A stretch of 64,000 nt of DNA from Ostrinia nubilalis (taxonomy: Eukaryota; Arthropoda; Insecta; Lepidoptera; Crambidae): contig NC_087096.1 in the NCBI RefSeq assembly GCF_963855985.1, positions 3,534,001 through 3,598,000 of the forward strand, in the 5' to 3' direction. The notes beneath the pieces were generated by a model. It had not been told where the DNA came from. It saw only the letters and a program-made list of their open reading frames with translations, and made no database searches. Below, in pieces: positions 45,950 through 56,017 of the stretch (positions within the stretch are counted from its first letter, which is position 1; every line of letters starts with the position of its first letter). Both the position numbers and the translations under genes were made by a program.

Positions 45950-47430
45950 ACTAGCTTGTAGGGCTGTCCTTAAGGTACTTAACTTAATAAGGTACAGTAT
46001 TTGTTTCACCTAACTTCTATCTTTTATAAATGGGTCTATCAGTTTCCACTACAAGTACAGTTGGCAGTGTGCAAGGGGCAAATAACAACTTTACTCTTAA
46101 AGATACTGTGACAAAATGTGTTCTCTGTTTTTTTAAAGTAATAACGCAGTTAATTTTATGAATGCATTTTGGCTCTCTACAAAATTACTAAAGTCAGTTC
46201 GGATGTAAAGCTTTAATACAAAAATGAGTTTTGCAAATAAAAACTTTGAAGTTTATCACTTGTAGTTGCTAGCCCTATAACTATGTTAGACTAAACTTAG
46301 TTTTTCACTTTAACTCTTCAAGTATCGTACTTGTTTTATGGTACGCTTTTCTTCTTGACTTTAGTTGCTTTTTATCAGCGCTACATTAAAACATTCGCTA
46401 TGGTAGCGTTTATCTTAATTTACACCTATTTTACAAGTTTTTTTTTTCATTTATTTAGGAAGTTTAGAGTGAATTTAAACCTTTACTTACTTGTCGAAAA
46501 TCCTTTTATATTTCTGAATGTAAATGTTTTCATAGCCACGTATAGAACAGAAAATGGAAAATACACACCTTCGTTACGGCGGGCTTTCGATTGCCATGAC
46601 GTCCACGAGTGCCATCGCGCGGACAAAGCGAAGAGCCCTAGAGCTCGTGTTGTGCTTTTACGGGCCTTTGGTCTGTATTGACCCGCTTTGCAACGTACCT
46701 ATGGAACTTATGACTAATGATAAAGATGACTTTAGTTTATGCTATCTAAAACAATGGACTTAACAATACTTGCTTTATTGTATTTTCGTAACGATTTTCT
46801 AGTGAAGCATGTATAAATTCTCTCTACCTACATAAAACTGATGAATAGAATATGGTTATTTTATGGTTATTTAGTAGAATTATGGTTATTTTTAGGGGAC
46901 TTAAACTATCAACAAAACCCTTTACAAATAATAGGGTTGTAGTTTCTTTACTAGGGGGCATTTTCAATCTCTCGTTCCCATTTCTACAGCGTGTGTATTG
47001 CCAGGATCTAAAGCTTGCTCGAACGCCAATAAACCCCGACTGTGAAGGCTAATTTGGTCCCAGCGGAAAGCTAAACTTTTATTGGACCTGCAACGAAATT
47101 GATTAGAAGAAAATAGGAGGAGTTAAAAGCTAAGGATCGACTTACTAACGATAGTTCTGTAGCATATTGGTAATTGGACGAACTTTCTGTAGGATATTGC
47201 TACAGCAACGATGAAAAAAACGCTGGCTTACTAAAATTTTTGACTAGTTTATCTGAGAGTTTATCCAACTGGTATAGGGGTAGCCCAGCAAGCGAAAGAA
47301 CTTGGGCTCTATTCCCACTTGTGACAATCAGTTTTTCCATTTTCAAGTAATATTTCCTTAGCCGCTTTTAAGCTGTCTGTCAACAATTTAAAAAATCTAG
47401 CTAACTAACCGTATAAACTCGCAACATATT
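45950..47430. other. Gene-free stretch with one GC-rich patch
   Basis: 46570-46690 is GC-rich, with CGGGCTTTCGATTGCCATGA, GCGCGGACAAAGCG and CGGGCCTTTGGTCTGTATTG. It may be a fragment of an interspersed repeat, but I cannot name one. No gene is supported. Confidence 0.35.
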
Positions 47431-47726
47431 CCTTTTAAGGCGATTAGAGTCCTCAATGACCTTGGGCGTTTGACCTTCACGCCGCGCGAAACACCCGCGC
47501 ACCCCGCACGAAAACTCCGATTTGACACCGATCAAAATTACACGGGCATAGGTAGATACAGAATAGAAGCTCTTTTTTCATGACATTACTGCCTATTATT
47601 TTAAACTCGAATTGATGAACCTTGAAGTCGGTGTCATTTAACTCAGGCGTAAAGGTATTTAATAAAAATAACACAATCCATGAACATTTTGTACGGGATA
47701 TTTTTATTTTTTCGTAAATTTTCTAA

Positions 47727-48084
47727 GGGGCTATCCATAAAGTACATACGTCACACGAATTTCATGATTTTTTGAGCCCCCCCCCCCCCCTGTCCTTGTC
47801 ACAAGCGGTCACATTTCTGAGACCCCCCCCCCCCTCCCTCGTCACATGTTTTGCAATTTCACGTCGAAAAATTATTAAATTAAAATAGCAGTTCCGAAAT
47901 TAGTTTTATTTCCATTTAAATTAAGTACTTTTTTTATGAAATAAACATTATTATCAAATATTTGAAACAATTGAAATGTGATGTCACGAAACTTAGGACC
48001 CCTCCCACCCCTTGTCACACCATGTCACACTTTGTCGACCCCCTCCCTCCCCCTTTACGTGTGACGTACTTTATGGATGACCCC
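47727..48084. mobile_element. PIF/Harbinger-like MITE, 358 bp
   Basis: The ends read GGGGCTATCCATAAAGTAC and GTACTTTATGGATGACCCC, continuing inward with CGTCACAC/GTGTGACG. TAA is found on each side (47724-47726 and 48085-48087), a 3-base duplication as in PIF/Harbinger elements. The interior has two long C-runs and repeated GTCACA words. No ORF. Confidence 0.85.
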
Positions 48085-48399
48085 TAATGTATTTGTCGGT
48101 TCAGCCGTTCTCGAAATTTGAACATGTAATATGTAGGTAACTTCGGGTGGAATCTTGCAAGCTGAATTTGTTAGACCAACTTCCTGACGACAACTGTATA
48201 TTGGAACACATAGTAGTTAGTATTGTCTATGGTTTAAAAAAGCAAATGTTTCTTCTTTTGTCTATTGTCATTCTCTTTGTGTCACTTATGAAGAATAAAC
48301 TGAAAATGGCTTAATCTCGTCTTTTTATTAGAAATCCTTCAACAACTGATTGAGTTAAAATTTTGGATATACATGACGTAATTCGGATGACAATGCAAT

Positions 48400-48660
48400 A
48401 TTGTGATGACATGGAGTCGATCTGATGATAGAGCTGGAATGCCAGTGGCCCCATAGCAATTCCGGGATTAAACGATTCCATCGAGTTTAGGCTCGTTTGA
48501 TTTGTATTTATTTATTTATATAAATATAAGTAAGTAATATTATGTAAGTAAGCTACTTTAAAAATCACGAACCTACCTACTTCAATTCTCAAAGGCAAAC
48601 AGGGTCTGATGATGGAGCTGGAATGTGGCCGTAGGAATAGGCTAGTTTCTTAAAAAAACA
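48400..48660. repeat. Diverged duplicated repeat (TCTGATGAT.GAGCTGGAATG)
   Basis: TCTGATGAT(A/G)GAGCTGGAATG occurs at about 48420 and again at about 48604, each followed by related bases (CATAGCAATTCC / CGTAGGAATAGG). It is probably part of an interspersed repeat family whose ends I cannot fix. Confidence 0.45.
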
Positions 48661-48936
48661 CTTTTAGTCCGTCAATTACACTATCAAAAAATATTGGACA
48701 CGGGATATTTTTATTTGTCAACAAACAAGTAATTACGAAGTTATGATGCGATGAAATTCCGCGGGACGTCACAAATCGCAACAATTTTAAGAACGCCTAT
48801 CTCTTTAAATTTTCATAAGTTTAAAAAAGTGAAAAATACATTTAAAGTATTTTTTTGGTAAGTTGACCGAAGGACTAATTCAAACTCTTGCTTTACCCAG
48901 GAAACATCCCTATTCTTCGAAATTATTACGAGCTAC

Positions 48937-49037
48937 ATGCGGGCAGCGCAGGACCGTTCATTGTGGAAAACCTTGGGGGAGGCCTTTGTCCAGCAGTGGA
49001 CGTCATTTGGCTGAAACGAACGAACGAACGAACGAAC
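48937..49037 (+). mobile_element. Severely 5'-truncated RTE retrotransposon 3' end
   Basis: Only the last 27 codons remain. The translation runs MRAAQDRSLWK to VQQWTSFG-stop, matching the C-terminus of the intact ORF at 12916-15891 residue for residue, then an (AACG)n tail (49016-49037) directly after the stop. It belongs to the same subfamily as the intact element but has a different tail repeat. No clear target duplication was found. Confidence 0.93.
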
Positions 49038-49905
49038 ATAACGAAAAATCTTTGCTACTACGCCGCAGCAAATTCCGCATCATAAATAAAAAAATAAATT
49101 AAAAGAAAAAACCTTTTTTTTAAAACAAGTTTTTGTATGCTAATAATTTTAGTTTCATGACATGCTCGCAAAATTAATCATCTTATAAGAGGATTTCAGT
49201 TTTTATCGACGAAACTTTTTAATTATTATAGCCTATAGGTACGTTTCATGGTTAGGTAATTTAGGGAAGTTTATTTGCACTTAACATGAAAAATATGGTA
49301 TCAATGTACTGTGTACCTATGCACCTTTAGTGGCAACAACAAGGTCTATTGAGTACCTATAGTCTACTAAAGGCATGAAATAAATTAATTTTCACCAAAA
49401 ATTAAAACCAACTCCAAAACGAATCACCAAAAGGTAGGCTGTCACCGACTCCGAAAATATCAATCATTATATACGGGCATTTGTAATCAGTATCCACATT
49501 TTTTAATAAGCTCTATAGAACAATTTATCAATACCACTTTATCTTATTTTTTTTAACTGTGGTATTTTCGCGAAGATACATATTGAAAATCTAATTCTAA
49601 ATGGCCCATTTGCGCCGAGCCTAAGTATGAAAAATATAAATTGTTTTCTTCACGTAAATCGATTAAGTTACTGATTCTGACTCGCTCCTAATTTGGATAC
49701 TGATTGCAAAGGCCTAGTAAATAAATAACGGAATATATTTTCAACTTTTACTTATCTAGTGCCGTTTTTTTTTGGAGTCGATTTTTTACACTAATAGATT
49801 CTATTTAGGTAGATAATAGCGTCCGATCATGCCTTAATTCAATCGTATCGTCTGACTGAACGTGCTCTATGAACAACTCTGACATAAAAACTATTGTCAA
49901 ACAAA

Positions 49906-50034
49906 GACTAGGTTGCACCATCTTATTTTAAATTTGACAATAGTCAAAAATCTGTCACACTCCATATAAAAAAACACCGGTTATCGCCAAAGCTACGGTC
50001 AAAGTTAGGTCACGTCAGGTGGTGCAACTCAGCC
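49906..50034. mobile_element. MITE with GTTGCACCA terminal repeats
   Basis: GACTAGGTTGCACCATC on the left and GTGGTGCAACTCAGCC on the right are inverted copies with a few differences. AAAG borders both ends. The interior shares CACCGGTTAT and GGTCAAAGTTAGGT with the tandem array at 45208, so both belong to one family. No ORF. Confidence 0.65.
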
Positions 50035-50501
50035 AAAGAAAAAATTCATTTTGATCGCTAATGTCACTTTGCAGCGAGTGACACAACCTACCCGTCTGAA
50101 GGCCAGCGGCCGACTGCCGCCCGCACCCCGCGAAGGCCCCCTCAACAGCAAAACGTTCGGAATTTATCAAAAGTAAAATTTATGAATGAAAGTAATGTTC
50201 GATTGAAAAACGCAACGTGTCATTTAAAGATTAAAGAATTCTTAATCTATTCGTGCAAAAATCTTTTAAATTAACATAGCCGTTTTGGAGGAGTAGGGAA
50301 TTTAAGTAAAAAATCGATGTCCCGTATTTATTTTTTTAATCCAAAACAAAGAGACGTAGCAAAAATTCAAACGTCACAAATGTAGTCCTTGAACTGTTGT
50401 ATAACATATATTTTTTTCAACTATTTCTGTCCAGCAGTAAAAGAGGAGTAGGCTTTACAAAATGCCCATTTGACGCGGATTGAGGACTCTAATCGCCTTA
50501 A

Positions 50502-52070
50502 GGGAGGGTCATGAGCATATTTCGGGCTGGATTTGGCATGTGATGGATGGAACTCGCTGGGAGCGAAGAGGAAAGGCATGTATGGAGAGTGGATTAAAGA
50601 TTACACTTTGAAACAAGATTAATGGTCGCAAGATATAATTTAAATAAATAAATCGGGGACACATTTACATTAAATCCGTTCGTTCAATCTTGCTTGCAGT
50701 TAAGAATCAACACAGAAACGATATTAACTTATGTTTCATAATTTTGTGTCCAGTGGTTGCTCTTTAGCGTCATGAGTATACTTATAGCATTTAGATCAAA
50801 TAACTTCTCTGATTTACCGCTATTCTATCTACCGCAAACATGTTTTCAGTTGGTGTATGAAACAGAAGAATCCGTTACTTTACACACCACAACAAATAAT
50901 TCTACCACTTCGTTATTTTACTAGCCAATCAACGCAATGCAATAAAACAACGGTTCGTTGACATATCCCCAATCGAATAGACTTTAAAGCGCTTCGTTAC
51001 GTTTCAGCGAGCCCGAATGTCACACGTACCAGTTGACAGCCGCGAGCGCCCCCAGTGCGAGGCTTAACGTCACGTCACTCCTGCAGAGCCGGCTTTTGCC
51101 AGTTATTGGCAGTGGCGAGTTGATCGTGGCTTAAGCCATCTCCATCAGTTTCTCCGAGTGCGATAACAATTGGGAGATGTAGTAAGTTTACTGCTGCAGA
51201 TGCAATTGTTTTCTTCACTTACAAATACTTAATCTCTACAAAACAACAGTCGCCTTTTGCTAAGTAATGATTTCAGATTTCATATGAATAGTAAGTAGTT
51301 TCTAAACATAATGTCTTGAAGATAAAATAAAGACCCTCTACTACTGATTTTTAACTGGATCTAATTGCCTGTTAACAACTGTAATAAATAGCTCGCGCTT
51401 CTATCACACATTCAGATAGTTCAACCATACCTAGTTAAGCTGTCAATTAGTACAGCTTCCACCATTTATTCCATTTCATTCCGTTTTAGTACAGAACACA
51501 ATTTGAATAGAAAGCCGTCCATTTCATCCGGAGCATCCAACGGAAATAAATATGGGGTATATTTATTCGAATTCACACGTCCCGAAACTCACCCGTCCTA
51601 ACTCCGGAGTAGACAGCGCGTGCAAATCGTCCGTACTTCCGTAGCGCGGCTCAACGTCACGTCAGCACCCCGGCTTTTACAGTTTATCATTAATATTGGA
51701 AATGAATAAAACCGCTTTTGTATCATGTTTATAAATAGTCAATTCAAATGTTTGATGGAGTGTTTTGCACCAAGACCGCCATTTTGGAGAAAATCATGGA
51801 GACCACGAATTCTCATGGTATTCTAAGCATGTGCTATACCAGCTTACGCAGCAAAAACACCTTTGGTAGGCACCAAATAAATAGGCTTATAATATAAAAA
51901 TCCTTCTTTTGAACGTATATTTGATTTGCACTTCAACAGCTCTCGTAGCACATTTAAGCTTCTTAATTACACTTGGCAGAATCACTGAGAGAACAACTTG
52001 ATCATTATTCGCATCGCTTACTTTTTTGTATTGATCAAACGCACAGATTGTATTTACCCTAAACATTAAA
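50502..52070. other. Gene-free stretch with a threefold diverged repeat
   Basis: Around 51031-51120, 51611-51695 and 52266-52350 a similar order of words recurs: (T)GACAGC.CG, then (C/G)GCTTAACGTCACGTCA or its variants, then GGCTTTT(G/A)CAGTTATTGGC. The first two are clearly related, the third less so. Spacing is about 600 bases. No coding frame is shared. Nothing else is recognised. Confidence 0.5.
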
Positions 52071-52076
52071 TTATTA

Positions 52077-52194
52077 CCCCCTTACTACTAAAAAGTTACA
52101 CAGTTGTTGAACACTGTTTTAAAATGACCTTTCCATATTAAACGTCACTTTAAAACACTATTCAACGAGCGTGTAAGTTTTATTAGTAAGGGGG
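52077..52194. mobile_element. Short Harbinger-like MITE, 118 bp
   Basis: The ends read CCCCCTTACTACTAAAA and TATTAGTAAGGGGG, mirrored further inward (TTGAACACTGTTTTAAAATGAC against its inverse with small differences). TTA lies on both sides (52074-52076 and 52195-52197). No ORF. Confidence 0.85.
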
Positions 52195-52419
52195 TTAGTG
52201 TATAACAGCGTTTAGTAATCCCAGCTTTATTTACAACGCTAGTCGCAACAACTCCACCAGTTTAATTTGACAGCCCGTACTGTGCATTTACTGCTCGTAG
52301 CAGATTAGTGTCAGGGCATCATTCCCTTTAGCTTTTGCAGTTATTGGCGGAAGCAAATATCAAAGACTTTATACAAAATATACTGTTAGGATTTTATTTA
52401 CTTTTTAATACCCCTAGGT

Positions 52420-52820
52420 GCTTATCTGGGGGCACGGCAGTGCCCCCACCAAGTCGAGCAAAAAAGCGGCACGGCCGTACCATCCTTTTCTCGAAGCAAT
52501 TCAGGCCATTTTCGACCCCCTGTAACTTCGTTGTGGATAAAACTAGAAGACTGAATTTTCAGTAACCATGCAGGCATTGTAAAGACACGGCATATTTCAA
52601 ATTTCATTCAATTTGAACCAGTAGTTTAAGAATTATAACGGGTCAAAGTTTCTTAATTTTGTCACTCACTGACTCACCGATCATCAAAACTCTAAGGCAC
52701 TTCTAGCAGACCTAGAAGCTTCAAATTTGGAATATAAGTAGTGTTTGGTGTATGAATCAAGGAAAAACTAAAATATTTGAGGGCACGGTAGTGCAACCGC
52801 CAAGTCCAGTAAAATTTTTC
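52420..52820. repeat. Interspersed repeat with GGGCACGG(C/T)AGTGC boxes
   Basis: GGGGCACGGCAGTGCCCCCACCAAGTCGAG at 52429 (given here as two parts: GGGCACGGCAGTGC and CCACCAAGTCGAG) is echoed at 52781 by GGGCACGGTAGTGC and CCGCCAAGTCCAG. The stretch between contains GTCACTCACTGACTCACCG. I associate this with a lepidopteran dispersed repeat from memory, and its class is unknown. It lies directly next to the perfect hairpin at 52893. Confidence 0.5.
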
Positions 52821-52892
52821 AATTTCGGTCCAGTTTTCTAGATACATAACTGCTATCTACAACATAAAACATAAAATACAAAAAGAAATGAG

Positions 52893-53211
52893 ATCCCATC
52901 AAAAACAATACTTGTCAAAAAAACCAAGTCTCGCAACTCAGTTGTTCTACGGTAAAAAGTTGTGAGATCCATGTAATACCAAGTCCAGGCCAGGAAATCT
53001 TTAACGTTTTACATAAATTATTGACTTGGCCATCGCATGAAAACACGTGTAAATTAAATTATTTAGTGCGATGGCCAAGTCAATAATTTATGTAAAACGT
53101 TAAAGATTTCCTGGCCTGGACTTGGTATTACATGGATCTCACAACTTTTTACCGTAGAACAACTGAGTTGCGAGACTTGGTTTTTTTGACAAGTATTGTT
53201 TTTGATGGGAT
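52893..53211. repeat. Perfect 145-bp inverted repeat with 29-bp loop
   Basis: Arms 52893-53037 and 53067-53211 are exact reverse complements over all 145 bases with no gap or mismatch. The arms contain ACCAAGTCTCGCAACTCAG and CCAGGCCAGGAAATCTTTAACG-like words, and the 29-base loop (53038-53066) is AT-rich with CACGTG. No ORF spans it, no target duplication flanks it, and its ends do not look like a known transposon family. Transcription would give a long double-stranded hairpin RNA. Assembly or library artefact is a real alternative. Confidence 0.95.
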
Positions 53212-55839
53212 TTTCAACTGTTTCTATAACGTTCTTTTTTATGTAAAGTAATTGAACGTACCTACCAGCACCTACCTACTACTTGCGCGAACATTTATAG
53301 TTAATCTAAATATTGAAATTCAAGTATGAGTCATGTTGCATGGGTATGAATCAGGTTTGAGCTATTGTTTCAGAATACTAATGTAGTTTCAGTGTCCTGA
53401 AAAACTTGTATTCAAATATTTAACTTAGTACCTACCTTCTTCCGAATTTCGTAACCTCTATGCATTAAGGAGTAACATTTTTTACTTCCTTACAAAAGCT
53501 TCTATCTGCTCGCACGGAAAACATTTCCGAGCATTCGCATCACATGTCGCCACTCGAACGTCCAATACCAGCGATACCACTATTCACAGCGCGCTGCACA
53601 TTCCAAATAGCTATTACGTTACTCACGATCGTACGACACGTCGCCCGACGTATCGTACGACATGACACGTCGCCCGACAGGTCGCTCGACTGCCGTCTGA
53701 CGTGGATATCGCCGTTAGCAGCGATCTCGACAATTTCTGACAAGGGTTGAAATGACCAGCCTCGATAACATTTCGTAATAAATGTATTATGGATGAAACT
53801 CAAGTGTCAGCACTTTTCTTATGGGCCACTGTGCAGATTAGATAATAGGTTTAATTCTGTGTCAGTAGTTGAATCATCAGATACTTAAGATTTATGGCAA
53901 AAAAAGATTGATTTTTATTGCCTTCGAAATCGATTCGCCACAGGTGCTGATTGCTCTACTAAATGTAAAGCGTACATGTTTAAAAAAGTACAATATAAGG
54001 ATTAGGTTCGATTACCTCCAATACGTCTACACTGAGTTGCCATCGAAAATTTGGTTTCGTATACTACAGTCGATAGAGTTTGACAAACGTGGATCGATTA
54101 AGTTTGCATTAAAATCACACCATGAGATAAAATACCGTATACTTTACCTAATTAATTAGTGAAGTCAACTACTTACTTGTAGGTAGTGATACTTTACACG
54201 ATTTGCCCGGCTGAATCAAATTGCTTTCTTCTTCGTAAACGAATGCGACCACCACAAACGACAAAAACGCATCAGGTGCACTCGCCGCAAGGGTCGTAAA
54301 TGGCATGGAACAAGGGCACTCAGTGGCGAGGGCCCTCTCGCTGCAGTCTCATGTGTGCGGAGTGCGTGGGTAATCGACTGGGTACCGGCACCGAAATGAG
54401 CTGCTGATTGATTTTATTTTGTTGATATTTTAAGCTTAATTTGCTGTAGATGACTTATATTCTTTTGACACAAATGAGATACGAGGTCAGCACGTCCTTA
54501 TTCTTTGCAATATTGTTAGTATTGTTACTTCTTTATTTTCAGTGATTCATGTTTTCTAGTAAAAGTTTTCCAGAACGTGGTCTTAACACAAAATAGAAAT
54601 ACACACACTTTTTAATGTAATATGAGATAAAAGCATGGAGATAAAAAGAAAATTGTTTTGTGAATGAATGAATATAAATTTTTCAACTCCTGAGTTCCAT
54701 GAAGAAAATAACAACTTATTTAAGGAAGAAAATACAGCGTTTTAAAACTTAGTCTTTATTGCTACTGCTTTTGGATTAGACTAAAGAACTTTTAAAATAA
54801 AAAGCAGTATCGGTTTCCCTGAAGCGTATTGCAGGAGATCAATAACCTGGAAAAGTAAGGTGCCGATGGAGACGGATGAGTCGATGCGTCTTGCTCACGC
54901 CGTGTCTGGTAAGTTTTTATTTATTGTTTAGTATTGGAGCAGGATAAACTTGTGAATATAAATTCGTCGAGTTAGTTTGAATCCACTTTTTTATATTACT
55001 CGTACCATGAAAGATTTTTTGTATTTCCAAACTGTTTTGATTGATGAACTGAATATGAAAAGTAGAAAATAGGCACGCTCAAGCTAAAATCTCAATACCT
55101 GCAGAAAGCAGGCGTCAGTTATTTCAATATAAGATTGTCACAAATGTAAATAAAATAAATTAAAGACAACTAATGTCAGTGGTTAAATGAGTAAAAAATT
55201 CATTTTTTAGTATCACAGTATAAAACGATTTCTATCAAAATACATGTTTTAGCATTTTGATACAAGACCCTTAAAAATTCATCATTCATCGACATAGCCG
55301 TCCATATTGCAGACGAAACAAAAGGAAACCTCCGACCTCGAACAAAGGGAAGAAAACGACGTTACGTTTGGAAAACTGCTTTTTAATAACCTTTGTCGAT
55401 CCCGCCAGAAATAGACCGTTAGGAGCGGCCGTAACTCAATTACGGGGTTGCCAACTAAGGGAGTTTACACACAGCGATTTTGTCGTGCGACAACGTTTTA
55501 ATGCGATTAATCGACCTCTTTCTCTCTTGGACTGTCCCAGTCAAGATAATAACACCTCTCGGTTTGATTTTTATTGTGTTTTATCTTCCATAGTTGCAAT
55601 TAGTGGGCTTTTAGCAATGTTGTATTGTTTATACTCGTAATTATGAAGTCTGTTGATGCAGAAGCTAGACTACTGATGAAACCTCCTCATATAAACTTTC
55701 TTGAGTTTCGTTTCCCTTAAGGCTTTTAATGAAACTCAATCTTCCTTTATTTCAGGTGTCAAACATGTAATGAATTGGACATGAAAACGTTAAACGAAAA
55801 ACAGAAAAAGCAATTTTGCATTTGAGCTTTTACACTTAC
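53212..55839. other. Gene-free stretch with short GC-rich repeats
   Basis: At 53625-53700 the word CGTACGACA(CGTCGCCCGAC) and close variants repeat (TCGTACGACACGTCGCCCGA, then CGTACGACATGACACGTCGC), a degenerate tandem of about 26 bases. 54240-54400 is another GC-rich patch. No gene is recognised. Confidence 0.4.
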
Positions 55840-56017
55840 CTACTAACTCTAAAGATTTTCGGTTCATGTAAAAAGTATGGCGAAGAAAATAAAGAAAAAT
55901 GTTACGGCAAGACTTATAGCCGGCACAGACAACGTACCAGTAATTTATTGACCTTAGTCCGAACGCTTCGCTATGTGTAGAATCTTTACTCAGGTCATTG
56001 GCACGGGAACCAGCCAT
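55840..56017 (-). CDS. Candidate coding exon (59 codons), unidentified
   Basis: On the minus strand, an ATG in good context (AAAGATGGC) opens a frame of 59 codons and one base that ends exactly at a consensus donor (TAG|GTAAGT). The start reads MAGSRANDLSKDSTHSEAFG and further on NYWYVVCAGYKSC and HTFYMNRKSLELV. Both the start and the donor fit a first coding exon, and its phase 1 end matches that of the exon at 30044, but there is no signal peptide and no recognised family. It could instead be a fragment of a dispersed repeat. The next exon was not found. Confidence 0.3.

Larger units (their letters stand above)
47439..50497. mobile_element. Possible TTAA-flanked 3-kb element or paired MITE ends
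   Basis: GGCGATTAGAGTCCTCAAT at 47439-47457 is exactly mirrored by ATTGAGGACTCTAATCGCC at 50479-50497, and each is bordered outside by TTAA (47435-47438 and 50498-50501). A TTAA duplication is the mark of piggyBac-type transposition, although the terminal GGCG is not the usual CCC-type piggyBac end. The interior holds a Harbinger-like MITE, an RTE end and a third MITE, so if this is one element it is old. No transposase ORF remains. Two independent single ends of one MITE family would look the same. Confidence 0.5.

Noticed and set aside
46331..46681. 116-codon hydrophobic plus-strand frame
   Set aside because: It starts at TTG. The hydrophobic residues follow from T-rich DNA, and no splice or promoter context is seen.
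33440..54340. Shared word GGCGAGGGCCCTC at about 33446 and 54331 as a possible duplicated element
   Set aside because: The similarity does not extend beyond about 13 bases, so it is probably chance between two GC-rich patches.
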